56,029 nt of DNA from Oxalobacteraceae bacterium (GCA_023259175.1 JAHFQV010000013.1:1-56029); one strand, 5' to 3'. Shown: positions 1 to 9,793, counted from the first letter of the stretch. The notes: generated from the sequence alone by a model not told the origin. Made by a program: numbers and translations.

Positions 1-866
1 AAAATTAAATCGGAATTGGCAGGTATCAAGCCATTGCCGACATCGCGTGCGCCGTAAGCGAGTGCTGCGGGAATAATCAAAGTACGCTTGCCGCCCACTT
101 TCATTCCTAAAACACCTAGGTCCCAGCCACGGATAACTTCACCGCCGTTGATGGTAAAGCTAAAAGCTTCGCGCTTGCGCGAGCTATCAAATTCTTTACC
201 TTTTTGATTTTTTGCTTTTGTGTCGCGTAACCAGCCCGTGTAATGTACCGTGACTTTTTGTCCCGATTTTGCTTCATCACCCTTGCCGACTTTTTTATCG
301 ATTTTTTGGACTTCGGGCATACTGACGACATCGAGCAGTTCTACATCAAAAACCAAATCGGAATTAGCCGGAATTAAACCATTACCGACGCTACGTGCGC
401 CATAGGCGAGTGCAGCCGGTATCATGAGGGTACGCTTGCCACCGACCTTCATGCCGGCGACACCTTGTTCCCAACCTCGAATAACGCGTCCTTCGCCCAG
501 ATTAAAATTAAATGGTCCTCGACCGATGGAGCTATCGAAGGCCTTACCATGTTGGTCGGCCGCTTGTGGGTCGAGTAGCCAGCCGGAATAATGCACGATA
601 ACTGTTTTACCCGGCAGCGCTTCTTTACCCTGGCCGACGAGGGTGTCGATTTTGCCTAATTCACTGAGTGCGGGTGCGACGGCGACTATGCTTGCGGCTG
701 GTAGTGACGGTGCTGGTGCTGGTACTTGTTGGGTTTCTGCTTGTGCTGGTTCTGGCTTTTTTTGTTCTTGGGTAAAACTTGGATTTGCGTAGGCGGGGTA
801 GGCCATAAGTGAAAATGTCGCTAGGCCTAATAGCGTAAAGCGTAATGATTTAGCTGAGGCGTGCAT
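1..866 (-). CDS. Tandem FKBP-type peptidyl-prolyl cis-trans isomerase, partial (3' end outside window)
   Basis: Prolyl isomerase that catalyses cis-trans isomerisation of Xaa-Pro bonds, probably in the periplasm. The protein starts at the ATG at 866 with a signal peptide ending around AYA, followed by a Pro/Ala/Gln-rich linker. Two successive FKBP domains follow, each with the HYSGWL or HYTGWL strand, an FDSS element, VIRGW, GMKVGGKRTL and AYGAR. The domains are so alike that the DNA shows an internal duplication with a period of about 360 bp (near 1-330 and 350-690). The second domain runs off the window edge, so the C-terminus is not seen. Bacterial FKBPs usually carry one catalytic domain; two in tandem is less common. 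The family call is secure, the substrate is unknown. Confidence 0.9.
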   Translation of the reverse strand, partial: MHASAKSLRFTLLGLATFSLMAYPAYANPSFTQEQKKPEPAQAETQQVPAPAPSLPAASIVAVAPALSELGKIDTLVGQGKEALPGKTVIVHYSGWLLDPQAADQHGKAFDSSIGRGPFNFNLGEGRVIRGWEQGVAGMKVGGKRTLMIPAALAYGARSVGNGLIPANSDLVFDVELLDVVSMPEVQKIDKKVGKGDEAKSGQKVTVHYTGWLRDTKAKNQKGKEFDSSRKREAFSFTINGGEVIRGWDLGVLGMKVGGKRTLIIPAALAYGARDVGNGLIPANSDLI

Positions 867-906
867 CGCGTTTGAGGTCCTATGGGTGAGATGGTGTGTA
901 ATCGAT

Positions 907-1176
907 TTATTTATTTATTTGTGCTTTGCGTATTTTCGCTTCGAAAGCAAGGTCAAACTGGCTGGCTTTTTTAGGCGCTTGTTTTTGTACATTATTAACA
1001 AACTGCACAAATGCGTCAATCTCTAAAGGTGGACATAGGACATTGGGTGTTTCGGTGTCGTTTGCTAGCACCAAATAAAACAGGCCGTCGCTGGTACTGA
1101 CCATGGAATAGGGCAGTTTTCCGCTACGCTCTTTTAAGCGTAAGACCGCATTGCTTGCTTTGGTTGAACGTGCCAT
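907..1176 (-). CDS. Small uncharacterised protein (89 aa)
   Basis: I do not recognise a named family. The 89-residue product has a basic N-terminus, a central hydrophobic strand pattern (LFYLVLAND), a Pro-rich CPPLEIDAF segment and a Lys/Ala-rich C-terminus. No signal peptide or membrane segment is visible, so it is probably cytoplasmic. It is encoded on the same strand as the FKBP gene, about 40 bp upstream of it, and diverges from mmsA across 106 bp. Codon use is like its neighbours. A real gene is likely because the frame fills the gap cleanly, but the function is unknown. Confidence 0.6.
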   Translation of the reverse strand: MARSTKASNAVLRLKERSGKLPYSMVSTSDGLFYLVLANDTETPNVLCPPLEIDAFVQFVNNVQKQAPKKASQFDLAFEAKIRKAQINK

Positions 1177-1282
1177 AAAGGTTTCAAAATATCCGGTTGA
1201 GTGATCTTCGCATGATAATCTATTGTGTCTTGTTTCACGAGTCGAATAGCAAGAAAATAGAAACGGAAAAGAAAGGGAGAAT

Positions 1283-2776
1283 ATGAATTTAGTGCAGCAC
1301 TATATCAATGGCGCGATTTGTGCCTCGACCAGTGGTCGTCAACAAGCGGTGTTTAACCCGGCGACAGGAGAGATTTGCGGCAATGTCGTTTTGGCCGATG
1401 AAGCTGAGGTTCATCAGGTAGTGGCGGCCGCGAAAAATGCTTGGCCCGCTTGGTCTGAAACGGCAGCACTTAAACGTGCACGCGTTTTATTTAAATTTAA
1501 GAACTTGCTGGAAGAAAATCAGCACATTATCGCGGCGCATATCACGCGTGAACATGGAAAAATTTTATCTGATGCCTTGGGCGAGGTGGCGCGTGGAATT
1601 GAAATCGTCGAATTTGCCTGTGGTATTCCACAACTCGCCAAAACGCAATTTTCCGACAATATTGGTGGTGGCATCGATCACTGGAATTTACGACAGTCTT
1701 TAGGCGTAAGCGTCGGTATCACACCCTTTAATTTTCCCTTTATGGTGCCGATGTGGATGGCGCCGCTCGCCATTGCGACTGGGAATACCTTTATTCTCAA
1801 ACCTTCGGAACGTGATCCTTCTGTTTCTCTGATATTGGCCGATTTGTGGCAACAAGCGGGTTTGCCCGACGGCGTGTTTAATGTAGTGCAGGGCGATAAA
1901 GTTGCGGTCGATGCCTTGTTGCAGCATCCCGATGTGGCGGCTATTTCCTTTGTTGGTTCCACGCCAGTTGCGGAAAGTATTTATCGACAAGCGACCCACC
2001 TCGGGAAACGTGTGCAAGCCTTGGGCGGCGCAAAAAATCATTTGGTAGTGATGCCCGACGCTGATCTTGAGCAAGCGGTCGATGCGTTGATGGGGGCGGC
2101 TTTTGGCTCGGCAGGTGAGCGCTGTATGGCGATTTCGGTGGCGATCGCCGTTGGGGATATCGGAGACCGTTTGCTTGAGCGTTTGCGACTACGGGTACAG
2201 GCGCTGAAGGTGGGTGATGGCTTTGATTCTCAGGTGGAAATGGGACCGGTGATTAGTGCTGCTCACAAAGAGCGTATCGTTCGCCTCATTGCCAGTGGAA
2301 TTGACGAAGGTGCGCAATTGATCGTCGATGGACGTGGTCTTCAGGTTGCGGGTCGTAAAGCAGGATTTTTTATCGGGGGCAGTTTATTTGACCATGTTCA
2401 GGAGGGCATGCAAATCCATCGTGAAGAGATTTTCGGACCTGTGCTTTGCGTCATGCGCGTTCCAGATTTTACCACTGCCTTAAACATCATTAACCGTCAC
2501 GAATACGGAAATGGGGTTTCCCTCTTTACTGCCGACGGTAATATCGCTCGCGAATTTACCCGTCGTGTCCAAATTGGCATGGTCGGGATTAACGTGCCTA
2601 TTCCAGTGCCGATGGCCTGGCATTCATTTGGTGGCTGGAAACGCTCCATGTTCGGCGACGTGCACGCCTACGGAGAAGAAGGCATACGCTTCTACACACG
2701 TTACAAATCCGTGATGCAGCGTTGGCCAGAATCCATCGCTAAGGGGGCGGAATTTGCTATGCCTGCGGTGAAGTGA
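1283..2776 (+). CDS. mmsA: CoA-acylating methylmalonate-semialdehyde dehydrogenase
   Basis: Oxidises (S)-methylmalonate semialdehyde with NAD+ and CoA to propionyl-CoA, or malonate semialdehyde to acetyl-CoA, in valine, thymine, beta-alanine or inositol breakdown. The 497 residues cover a full ALDH fold: the cofactor-binding segment with PFNFP and KPSERDPS, the Rossmann stretch [12 protein letters not shown], and the catalytic cysteine in [19 protein letters not shown] with GERCMAIS is typical of MmsA rather than other ALDHs. The ATG follows an AAAGGGAGA ribosome site. The gene stands alone, without mmsB or acyl-CoA dehydrogenase genes nearby, and ends before a bidirectional terminator. No odd residues noted. 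Confidence 0.93.
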   Translation: MNLVQHYINGAICASTSGRQQAVFNPATGEICGNVVLADEAEVHQVVAAAKNAWPAWSETAALKRARVLFKFKNLLEENQHIIAAHITREHGKILSDALGEVARGIEIVEFACGIPQLAKTQFSDNIGGGIDHWNLRQSLGVSVGITPFNFPFMVPMWMAPLAIATGNTFILKPSERDPSVSLILADLWQQAGLPDGVFNVVQGDKVAVDALLQHPDVAAISFVGSTPVAESIYRQATHLGKRVQALGGAKNHLVVMPDADLEQAVDALMGAAFGSAGERCMAISVAIAVGDIGDRLLERLRLRVQALKVGDGFDSQVEMGPVISAAHKERIVRLIASGIDEGAQLIVDGRGLQVAGRKAGFFIGGSLFDHVQEGMQIHREEIFGPVLCVMRVPDFTTALNIINRHEYGNGVSLFTADGNIAREFTRRVQIGMVGINVPIPVPMAWHSFGGWKRSMFGDVHAYGEEGIRFYTRYKSVMQRWPESIAKGAEFAMPAVK

Positions 2777-2874
2777 GTGGTGGGTTTTGGTTTTCAATAT
2801 TTTTCGCTTTGCCTGTACAGGCATCCACGAGTCTGGTGGAAGTGGCTTAGCGAAGTTTTGATTTGTCTCTTAAT

Positions 2875-2906
2875 AAAAATGGCGAACCGAAGTTCGCCAT
2901 TTTTTT
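2875..2906. terminator. Bidirectional intrinsic terminator between mmsA and a convergent TonB receptor gene
   Basis: A perfect hairpin, GGCGAAC-cgaa-GTTCGCC, is extended by an A-tract on the left and a T-tract on the right. It can therefore end transcription from both sides. It sits between the convergent 3' ends of mmsA and the TonB-dependent receptor gene. Confidence 0.9.
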
Positions 2907-2924
2907 ACCCGATTACATCAAATT

Positions 2925-5816
2925 TTAGAATTTGATATTAGCTCCTAAAGAGAAGTAGCGACCAACCGCGTCATAATTTTGCGGGAAGGTGTTGCCACTG
3001 TTCGTTCCTGTGCCACTAATTGTTCCACCTACGATAGGCGGCTTCTTGTTCGCAGCGTTGGAGATACTCAAACTCAGATTGATGTTCTTGTTGAGGTTCC
3101 AGTTCGCGCTTAAATCGATATAGTTGTAAGCATCAATTTTCGCATAGGCTGGCAAGAAATCGGTACCACCTGGTTCTTCGATTACACCGCTAACATAACG
3201 CCAGTTGTAGCCGAAGCTGAAGTCGCCGACGTGCCAAGTACTGCGTTGGTTGAATTTGCGTTTGTAATTGGGCGCGCCGCAAGCAACACTGTAGTAACCC
3301 AAGCAGTCACGATCAACTGAAACGGGTGTTGGTTGGAAGTGGTTGGTTTTTACTTGGTTCATACCGAAATTTATATCGAGCTTACCCATGCTTGCATCCA
3401 AACCGAGATTGGATAAAGGCAATTGGTAGTAGACGTTTAAGTCGTATCCGCTGGTACCTTGTACTCCTAAGTTGGAAGAGGCTACGAAAACACCCTTTGA
3501 TTCCACGCCATTAAATGTACCATTGCCAGTGTTTCGGTAAATGAGTGCACAAGTGGAATTGAGGGCGTAACTTGGGTTAAATTTCGCTGAATAGCAACCA
3601 TCCAAAACGTCGGTTGTCGTAGGCGAAGAAATCGCTTTGGTGATGTCGATTTTGTAGTAATCCAAACTGATCATCAACTTTGCCATAGGTTCGATTACGA
3701 AGCCTATGGTTTTGGTTTTTGCTTCTTCAGGTCCGAGGTTAGGATTGCCTCCGGATAAGCGATTGATTTGACCCGCAGATGGTGCGTCGAGATTGCCAAT
3801 AGAACCCACGGGAACGCCAGTTAAACGGCACAGATTCGAGAGTGTTCCTGCGGTGTTCGCCTCACCGGCGTTAATGAGATTTTTTTGACATGGGTCGGTC
3901 GCCAAGTTGCTTAAGCCCGTGACTTGAGGTGCAAACAATTCATTCACGTTCGGTGCGCGTGTGGCTAACTGCACCATGCCGCGGAAACGCAATGATTTGA
4001 TCGGTTCCCATTCACCACCGTATTTATAGCTGCCGTAAGATTGTGACTTTTGTGCTGTTTCAAAGTTGGTGCTGCGATAGCCCAGTTCAAGGTTCAGGTG
4101 TCGTGCAAAGCTGACATCTTTCAAAATCGGGACGAGCGCTTCAAGTGCGTATTCACGCAATTTAAATGTGCCTGAGCGATCTGGGGTAGGTGCGCCCGTT
4201 CCCAAGACTTCGCCTTGCAACTGGGACGCAGCATCAGAACGTGTGGTGCCAGTTACTTTGCGTTGTTCCGCACTGATCGCTACATTAATGGGTTGGTGTG
4301 CCCAAGGGCTTTGTAAACTGCCCAGATCGCCGGAGACGGACGCTGCGCCTACGTCTTGCGTTACGCTTTGCATGAGTACAGCGCTCTGGTTGATAAAGGC
4401 TAATTGTTCAGGCGTAATCGATCCCGAAGCGCCAAAGACGTTGAGTGGTACGCATCCGTTTGCGCTATCTACGCACTTTGTTGTGCTAACAGCGTTCAGT
4501 GCTTGTTTTACCTTGGACAGGGAGCCCCAATTGCGACGGATTTGGACTTGGTCGGCGGAACCACTGCTCCAGTAGGCATCATAGTTCCAGTTACCGATCA
4601 GCTCACCTTTAAGACCTAAGGTGTATTGTAAAGTTTTGTTATCGAAATCATTGAAACGTGGGCCGAGTTCTACGAAGCGACGACCAATTGTGAGCGGAAC
4701 CACGGTAGCATTACCTACCACACAATCGCTGGCCGCGATACCGCGACGTTGGCAGAGTTGTGTGCGTGCAGCATCGGGAATGTAAGGGTTGCCGATGGGA
4801 ACGTTGTAGGTATTATTGAAGGTGCCGGATTCCGCGAGTGTGGAGGCTACTTTACTCGCTGTGTAGAATACTTCGGAATACACTTCAAAATTATCATTAA
4901 TACGATAATTGCCCAGCGCAGTGGCTTGAGTGCGTTCTAGGCCTGTTACGTAGTAATTGAGTGGATTGAAGTTATAGGGGACAACGGGCTGGATCAATTT
5001 TCCTGTTGCAGGGTCGATTTGCCAAGTTCCGGCTAAAGCGTCGGTGCCACCCGTGCCTTTAGGTGTTGACATGGCTGAAGGGATCGTTGTTCCCGATCCA
5101 GAGGGTTTTCCTGTTACTGAGTCAAACTGTGTCAAACCGTAGCTACGTTCACCTTGGCGTAAAGGGTCGCTTTTTGTTTTTCCTATGCTCAAGGCAACGT
5201 TACCACGACCTTCGTCTAGTGTTGCGCCCATCGTGACATCGGTGCGATAGCGTTTTGCATCAGAGTCGCCGCTGGAACCGTATGAGGAATTGACCTCGAA
5301 ACCTTTAAAATTTCTCTTGAGGTTAAAGTTGACTACGCCAGACACTGCATCCGCTCCGTACACAACAGAAGCACCACCGGTGACCAAGTCCACGCGGCTC
5401 AGTAGTGCGATAGGAATAGAGTTTGTATCGACCGTACCACCTAAGTCATAAGGTACCAAGCGGCGACCGTTGACCAATACGAGTGTGCGATTTGTGCCTA
5501 GGCCACGTAAATCGATGGTGGCTGCGCCGCCTGTGCCATTATTGGTGCCAGGTCCGATTGCGGGAACAGCGGCCGGTAAGCCTTTAAAGAATTCTTCGAC
5601 TGCGATCGGTTGAGATGTTTGAATCTCGGCGGCAGTGATGGATGAGATGGGACTGTTTGATGTCGTGCCTGGTGTAGTGATGCGGGTACCTGTGACTACG
5701 ACGGTTTCGACTTTCTTTTCCTGTGCCATACTAGGAAGTGCGCTTACACCCATGCCGACGACGACACCACCGGTAAACATGACGCGTAAAGAGCGGGCTA
5801 AAATTTTTTCTATCAT
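2925..5816 (-). CDS. TonB-dependent outer-membrane receptor
   Basis: Outer-membrane barrel with an N-terminal plug that takes up a large substrate with energy from TonB-ExbBD. The 963-residue precursor has a signal peptide ending near SMA/QEK, then a TonB box (ETVVVTG). The plug follows (about 45-170) with IDLRGLGTNRTLVLVNGRR, VDLVTGGASVVYGADAVSGVVNF, and then a long barrel ending in a C-terminal aromatic-rich strand with Phe two residues from the end. The Ser/Gly-rich plug with PSM-like leader resembles receptors in betaproteobacteria and sphingomonads that often handle sugars or peptides. No siderophore or sugar genes adjoin it, so the substrate is unknown. The ATG is preceded by AGGAG. Confidence 0.92.
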   Translation of the reverse strand: MIEKILARSLRVMFTGGVVVGMGVSALPSMAQEKKVETVVVTGTRITTPGTTSNSPISSITAAEIQTSQPIAVEEFFKGLPAAVPAIGPGTNNGTGGAATIDLRGLGTNRTLVLVNGRRLVPYDLGGTVDTNSIPIALLSRVDLVTGGASVVYGADAVSGVVNFNLKRNFKGFEVNSSYGSSGDSDAKRYRTDVTMGATLDEGRGNVALSIGKTKSDPLRQGERSYGLTQFDSVTGKPSGSGTTIPSAMSTPKGTGGTDALAGTWQIDPATGKLIQPVVPYNFNPLNYYVTGLERTQATALGNYRINDNFEVYSEVFYTASKVASTLAESGTFNNTYNVPIGNPYIPDAARTQLCQRRGIAASDCVVGNATVVPLTIGRRFVELGPRFNDFDNKTLQYTLGLKGELIGNWNYDAYWSSGSADQVQIRRNWGSLSKVKQALNAVSTTKCVDSANGCVPLNVFGASGSITPEQLAFINQSAVLMQSVTQDVGAASVSGDLGSLQSPWAHQPINVAISAEQRKVTGTTRSDAASQLQGEVLGTGAPTPDRSGTFKLREYALEALVPILKDVSFARHLNLELGYRSTNFETAQKSQSYGSYKYGGEWEPIKSLRFRGMVQLATRAPNVNELFAPQVTGLSNLATDPCQKNLINAGEANTAGTLSNLCRLTGVPVGSIGNLDAPSAGQINRLSGGNPNLGPEEAKTKTIGFVIEPMAKLMISLDYYKIDITKAISSPTTTDVLDGCYSAKFNPSYALNSTCALIYRNTGNGTFNGVESKGVFVASSNLGVQGTSGYDLNVYYQLPLSNLGLDASMGKLDINFGMNQVKTNHFQPTPVSVDRDCLGYYSVACGAPNYKRKFNQRSTWHVGDFSFGYNWRYVSGVIEEPGGTDFLPAYAKIDAYNYIDLSANWNLNKNINLSLSISNAANKKPPIVGGTISGTGTNSGNTFPQNYDAVGRYFSLGANIKF

Positions 5817-6262
5817 TAAAAACTCCTCGTGGGACTCATTGTTTTTGATAAAAACTGCAAATATTTTTTCATTTTCGGAAAATCGGTAATGCGGAGTAGC
5901 CCGGTTTCCTACTTCTATTTAACAGTCGTTTGTTGAATATCGATCGCTTAGATTGATGCTCGTCATTCTCTCCCTACCGCATAGCACGGCTTCGCACATC
6001 TTGATTATTTTTGTGTGCTTTTTTGGCTAACATTGAGCGCGGTGTTCATGAGAACATTGATGCAATCGGGTGTCAATCTCTGTTTGATTTGGTTGGAAGG
6101 AAAACAACAGCCATCTTAGATTTTTGAGATTTTTGTCGTTTTTCCTTTCATAAGAAAAGCTTTTGGGTGAAGCATAAAATTGCTTTTGATCTTTGCGATG
6201 CTTCATAGTCAGATGGCTATAAGCTTGTTATGCTATGCCTTTGCCAATTGCTTAGGTTTGTC
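5817..6262. other. Intergenic region between divergent TonB receptor and TSUP permease genes
   Basis: A 446 bp AT-rich stretch without a convincing gene. It must hold the promoters of both flanking genes. The clearest structure is an 8 bp inverted repeat, TGAAGCAT (6168-6175) and ATGCTTCA (6198-6205), just upstream of the permease gene. I could not assign a regulator. Confidence 0.4.
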
Positions 6263-7024
6263 GTGAATGATTTTTTGATTTTAGGTTTTGCCGCTTTTGC
6301 GGCTGGGTTTGTCGATGCGGTGGTGGGTGGGGGTGGCTTGATTCAGTTGCCGGCACTTTTTTCGACGTTACCTGGGAGTGCGCCTGCTAGTTTGCTGGGG
6401 ACGAGTAAATTGGCGGGGATTTGGGGTACTTCGGTGGCTGCGGCTAATTATATGCGTTCGGTTACTTTGAAATGGTCGGTGTTGTTGCCTGCAGCGGCAT
6501 TCGCTTTTGTTTTGTCCTTTGCTGGGGCGCAGGTAGTCACCCATTTGCCGCCCACTTATTTGCGTAAGGCGCTCCCCTTTATTTTGGCTTTGATCGCGCT
6601 CTACACTTTTTGGAAGAAGGATTTGGGTCAGCATTATCGCCCTTTGTATGAGGGGCGTAAGGAATTGGTGATGGCGTGCTGGGTGGCAGCGGCGATCGGA
6701 TTTTATGATGGATTTTTTGGGCCGGGGACGGGGAGCTTTTTTATCTTTGTGTTTGTGCGAATGTTTGGGTATGATTTCCTTAGGGCGTCGGCTTCGGCTA
6801 AAGTATTAAACGTTTCTTGCAATGCCGCTGCCTTGATCTCTTTTGGCGCAAGTGGGCATGTGATCTGGGTGTTGGGGTTGGGTATGGCTGTGTGTGGAGT
6901 TGCGGGCTCCTTGTGTGGTAGTCGTCTGGCGATTAAGCATGGCAGTGGTTTTGTACGCATCTTATTTTTGGTCGTGGTTTGTGTCTTGGTATGCAAGACT
7001 GCTTACGATGCCTTTTTGAAGTGA
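6263..7024 (+). CDS. TSUP (TauE/SafE, DUF81) family membrane permease
   Basis: Multi-spanning inner-membrane protein of a family that moves sulfur-containing or organic anions such as sulfite, sulfoacetate or taurine-related compounds. Both family repeats are visible: an N-terminal AAFAAGFVDAVVGGGGLIQLPAL and a second half GFYDGFFGPGTGSFF. About seven or eight hydrophobic helices are seen. I chose the GTG at 6263, preceded by an AGG six bases upstream; a frame-matched ATG at 6230 lacks a ribosome site and would put a Cys-rich tail before the first helix. The gene ends 22 bp before the first parS-like site. The substrate cannot be told from sequence. Confidence 0.85.
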   Translation: MNDFLILGFAAFAAGFVDAVVGGGGLIQLPALFSTLPGSAPASLLGTSKLAGIWGTSVAAANYMRSVTLKWSVLLPAAAFAFVLSFAGAQVVTHLPPTYLRKALPFILALIALYTFWKKDLGQHYRPLYEGRKELVMACWVAAAIGFYDGFFGPGTGSFFIFVFVRMFGYDFLRASASAKVLNVSCNAAALISFGASGHVIWVLGLGMAVCGVAGSLCGSRLAIKHGSGFVRILFLVVVCVLVCKTAYDAFLK

Positions 7025-7045
7025 GCGTGGTTAAGCTAAGGAATT

Positions 7046-7061
7046 TGTTTCACGTGGAACC
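7046..7061. promoter_or_regulatory. parS-like ParB-binding site 1
   Basis: TGTTTCACGTGGAACC matches 14 of 16 bases of the widely conserved chromosomal parS palindrome TGTTTCACGTGAAACA, including the CACGTG centre. It lies between the TSUP gene and the tail-anchored protein gene, about 3.5 kb upstream of parA. Confidence 0.75.
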
Positions 7062-7078
7062 TATAATGGAGGCGAGGC

Positions 7079-7738
7079 TTGGGCTTCGGGAGAAATATTT
7101 TGGATTATAGCGACGATAAAATTTATGTTCGCACCGAAATTGGTGAGGCCGAGATTCGAGAACGTCGTTTGCCTTTGAGTAAGAACGAGCAATTGGTTTT
7201 GGTTTCGATTGATGGCGAGAGTAGTTATTTGAAATTGGCGGCGAGCTTTTCCTATGATGAAAGTTCTTCGTTTGAGATGGCGATGCATACCTTGTTACGC
7301 CTGCGTTTGATTGAGGCACGAGGGAATGAGCAAACGGTTCCGGGTCTGACTGACTTCGCGAAGGCGGATATAGATGACTTTACCTCGTCCGATTTCTTTT
7401 CCTCGACTATGGAGACTTCGCCCTCGGGGGTGGTGGTGAATACGCGCACGCGCACCTTGCAGTCGGTGCGCGCGCGCGAGGAGGAGGAAATAGAGGCGAT
7501 GGATGTTGATATTTTCCTGCCTTTGGAGTTTGAAGATAAGCTGCGTAAGAAGAAGGCGAAGGCGCGTGCGCCACAAAAATTGGTGGAGGTTTATCCCCAG
7601 CCTAAAGCGGTGAAGAAAAAGAAGCGTAGAAAGAAAGTGGAAGTTCCGCCGGAGGCTAAGTGGAAGCTACCCTTGTATGTTGGGCTGATGTTGTTGGGGG
7701 TAGTGCTTTCAGGACTTGCTCTTTGGAAGATGAAATAA
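7079..7738 (+). CDS. Uncharacterised tail-anchored protein flanked by parS sites
   Basis: Function unknown. The 219-residue product has an N-terminal globular region (about 1-90; KIYVRTEIGEAEIRER, LSKNEQLVLVSIDG, then helices LLRLRLIEA) resembling small winged-helix modules seen in betaproteobacterial unknowns. An acidic Ser/Asp linker follows, then a very basic Lys/Arg stretch (about 155-190). A single C-terminal membrane helix (YVGLMLLGVVLSGLALW) ends two or three residues before the stop. This layout suggests an inner-membrane protein with a cytoplasmic domain. The TTG at 7079 has a strong GGAGG six bases upstream; an in-frame TTG at 7100 with GGGAGA is an alternative. parS-like sites sit just before and just after the gene. 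Confidence 0.65.
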   Translation: MGFGRNILDYSDDKIYVRTEIGEAEIRERRLPLSKNEQLVLVSIDGESSYLKLAASFSYDESSSFEMAMHTLLRLRLIEARGNEQTVPGLTDFAKADIDDFTSSDFFSSTMETSPSGVVVNTRTRTLQSVRAREEEEIEAMDVDIFLPLEFEDKLRKKKAKARAPQKLVEVYPQPKAVKKKKRRKKVEVPPEAKWKLPLYVGLMLLGVVLSGLALWKMK

Positions 7739-7754
7739 GGTTTCACGTGAAACA
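7739..7754. promoter_or_regulatory. parS-like ParB-binding site 2
   Basis: GGTTTCACGTGAAACA matches 15 of 16 bases of the consensus parS palindrome. It begins at the first base after the stop codon of the tail-anchored gene and lies upstream of the mnmG promoter. It is the best of the three sites. Confidence 0.9.
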
Positions 7755-7790
7755 AAGATTCGGAAGATTTACGTTTTATGTTGGCCGAAT

Positions 7791-7820
7791 TTCTTGAAGT
7801 CGAGGTTTTCGGATTATAAT
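7791..7820 (+). promoter_or_regulatory. Probable sigma-70 promoter of mnmG-rsmG-parAB
   Basis: A perfect TATAAT -10 box lies at 7815-7820. A weak -35 is TTCTTG at 7791-7796 with an 18-base spacer; TTGAAG at 7794 would leave only 15 bases. The predicted transcript would start about 30 bases before the mnmG ATG. Confidence 0.5.
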
Positions 7821-7858
7821 CGTGCCTCGCAATCTGTAATCCCACCTAGAGTCCCCTC

Positions 7859-9793
7859 ATGTTTTATCCTAAAGAATTCGATGTCATCGTCGTCGGCGGC
7901 GGTCATGCCGGTACTGAAGCTGCACTTGCCTCCGCTCGTATGGGGCAGGCGACTTTGCTGTTAACTCATAATATTGAAACTTTGGGGCAGATGTCCTGCA
8001 ATCCTTCTATCGGTGGTATCGGTAAAGGACATCTAGTGAGGGAGCTTGATGCGATGGGTGGGGCGATGGCGATTGCGACTGATGAGGCGGGAATACAGTT
8101 TCGTATTCTTAATTCGTCTAAAGGGCCAGCGGTACGGGCAACCCGTGCTCAGGCCGACCGGATTCTTTATAAGCAAGCGATACGTAGTCGTTTGGAAAAT
8201 CAAAAAAATCTTTGGATATTTCAGCAGGCGGTCGATGATTTGATGGTGGAAGGCGATCGTGTGGTCGGCGCGGTCACTCAGATTGGCTTGAAATTCAAAG
8301 CACGCGCCGTCGTGCTGACGGCGGGAACATTTTTGGATGGCAAGATTCATGTCGGGCTAAGTAATTTTTCAGCAGGCCGCGCGGGTGATCCACCTGCCAT
8401 TTCTTTGTCGCGTCGCTTGAAAGAATTAGCGCTACCGCAAGGACGTTTGAAAACCGGTACCCCCCCAAGAATAGACGGTCGCAGTATTGATTTTTCTCAG
8501 ATGCAGGAGCAGCCCGGCGATTTGGATCCGGTTCCTGTTTTCTCGGTCATGGGTCATGTGGGTATGCATCCACAACAAATGCCCTGTTGGATTACCCATA
8601 CCAATGAGCGTACCCATGACATTATTCGGGCAGGCTTAGATCGTAGCCCCATGTACACGGGTGTAATCGAAGGCGTGGGGCCGCGGTATTGCCCGTCGAT
8701 AGAAGATAAAATTCATCGTTTTTCGGGTAAAGAATCGCATCAAATATTTTTGGAGCCTGAGGGCTTAACGACCAAGGAATTTTATCCGAATGGAATTTCG
8801 ACCAGCTTGCCATTTGATGTGCAATTGGATTTGGTGCGCTCCATGCGTGGGATGGAAAACGCTTATATTTTGCGCCCTGGTTATGCGATCGAATATGATT
8901 ATTTTGATCCGCGTGGATTAAAAACCTCTTTAGAAACTCGGGCTATTCAAGGCTTGTTTTTTGCTGGGCAAATTAACGGCACAACCGGTTACGAAGAAGC
9001 CGCTGCACAAGGACTGCTGGCGGGTCTAAATGCGGCCTTGATGACGCAGAACCGCGACGCTTGGGTACCTCGCCGTGATGAGGCTTACTTGGGTGTCTTG
9101 GTCGATGATTTGGTGACTAAGGGCGTGCAGGAACCCTATCGGATGTTCACTAGTCGCGCCGAATTTCGCTTGAGCTTGCGCGAAGATAACGCGGATATGC
9201 GCTTAACCGAAATCGGTCGAAAGCTAGGTTGCGTTAGTGATCGCCAATGGCAGATGTTTGAGGAAAAACGAGAGGCAGTTTCACGTGAAATGGAAAGACT
9301 CAAATCAACTTGGGTGAATCCACGTATCGTGGCAGATGCTGAAGCCGAGCGTGTCGTGGGTAAAGCTTTGGAGCGTGAATACTCACTCGCTGATTTACTA
9401 CGTCGCCCGCAAGTGACTTACGAAGCCCTAATGAGTTTGACAGGCATCGACGGGCAGCCATTAGCGGGAAGCGCCGTGAGCGACCCGGCGGTGCAAGAAC
9501 AAGTTGAAATCCAAGTGAAGTACTCGGGTTATATTGGGCGGCAGGCGAAAGAGGTGGAGCGACAAGCCCATTTCGAAAACCTCAAGATGCCATTGGACTT
9601 TGACTATCTCGAGGTCAATGGGCTGTCGATTGAAGTCAAACAGAAACTCAATGCGCAGAAACCTGAAACGCTAGGCCAATGCGGTCGTATTTCGGGGGTT
9701 ACACCTGCAGCCTTGTCCTTGCTCCTAGTCCACCTTAAGAAGCGTGGCTACAAAGAGTTCGTGAACGACGAAAAATTGAGTGTGTCCGCATGA
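7859..9793 (+). CDS. mnmG: tRNA uridine-5-carboxymethylaminomethyl synthesis enzyme MnmG (GidA)
   Basis: FAD- and NADH-dependent enzyme that works with MnmE (not in this window) to install the (carboxymethyl)aminomethyl group on U34 of certain tRNAs in the cytoplasm. The 644 residues match the family length. Visible motifs are the FAD-binding [12 protein letters not shown] at the N-terminus, [43 protein letters not shown], and [20 protein letters not shown] helical C-terminal domain for MnmE and tRNA contact is present (YSGYIGRQ). It overlaps rsmG by four bases (ATGA), so the two are translationally coupled. A parS-like site lies within the coding region near codons 474-479. Confidence 0.97.
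   Translation: MFYPKEFDVIVVGGGHAGTEAALASARMGQATLLLTHNIETLGQMSCNPSIGGIGKGHLVRELDAMGGAMAIATDEAGIQFRILNSSKGPAVRATRAQADRILYKQAIRSRLENQKNLWIFQQAVDDLMVEGDRVVGAVTQIGLKFKARAVVLTAGTFLDGKIHVGLSNFSAGRAGDPPAISLSRRLKELALPQGRLKTGTPPRIDGRSIDFSQMQEQPGDLDPVPVFSVMGHVGMHPQQMPCWITHTNERTHDIIRAGLDRSPMYTGVIEGVGPRYCPSIEDKIHRFSGKESHQIFLEPEGLTTKEFYPNGISTSLPFDVQLDLVRSMRGMENAYILRPGYAIEYDYFDPRGLKTSLETRAIQGLFFAGQINGTTGYEEAAAQGLLAGLNAALMTQNRDAWVPRRDEAYLGVLVDDLVTKGVQEPYRMFTSRAEFRLSLREDNADMRLTEIGRKLGCVSDRQWQMFEEKREAVSREMERLKSTWVNPRIVADAEAERVVGKALEREYSLADLLRRPQVTYEALMSLTGIDGQPLAGSAVSDPAVQEQVEIQVKYSGYIGRQAKEVERQAHFENLKMPLDFDYLEVNGLSIEVKQKLNAQKPETLGQCGRISGVTPAALSLLLVHLKKRGYKEFVNDEKLSVSA
9277..9292. promoter_or_regulatory. parS-like ParB-binding site 3, inside mnmG
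   Basis: AGTTTCACGTGAAATG matches 13 of 16 bases of consensus parS, with the central GTTTCACGTGAAA intact. It encodes part of an AVSREM stretch in MnmG. It is a weaker candidate, supported by its closeness to parAB and the other two sites. Confidence 0.6.

Noticed and set aside
1231-1240. parS-like TGTTTCACGA upstream of mmsA
   Set aside because: Only the left half matches parS; the CACGTG centre is lost.
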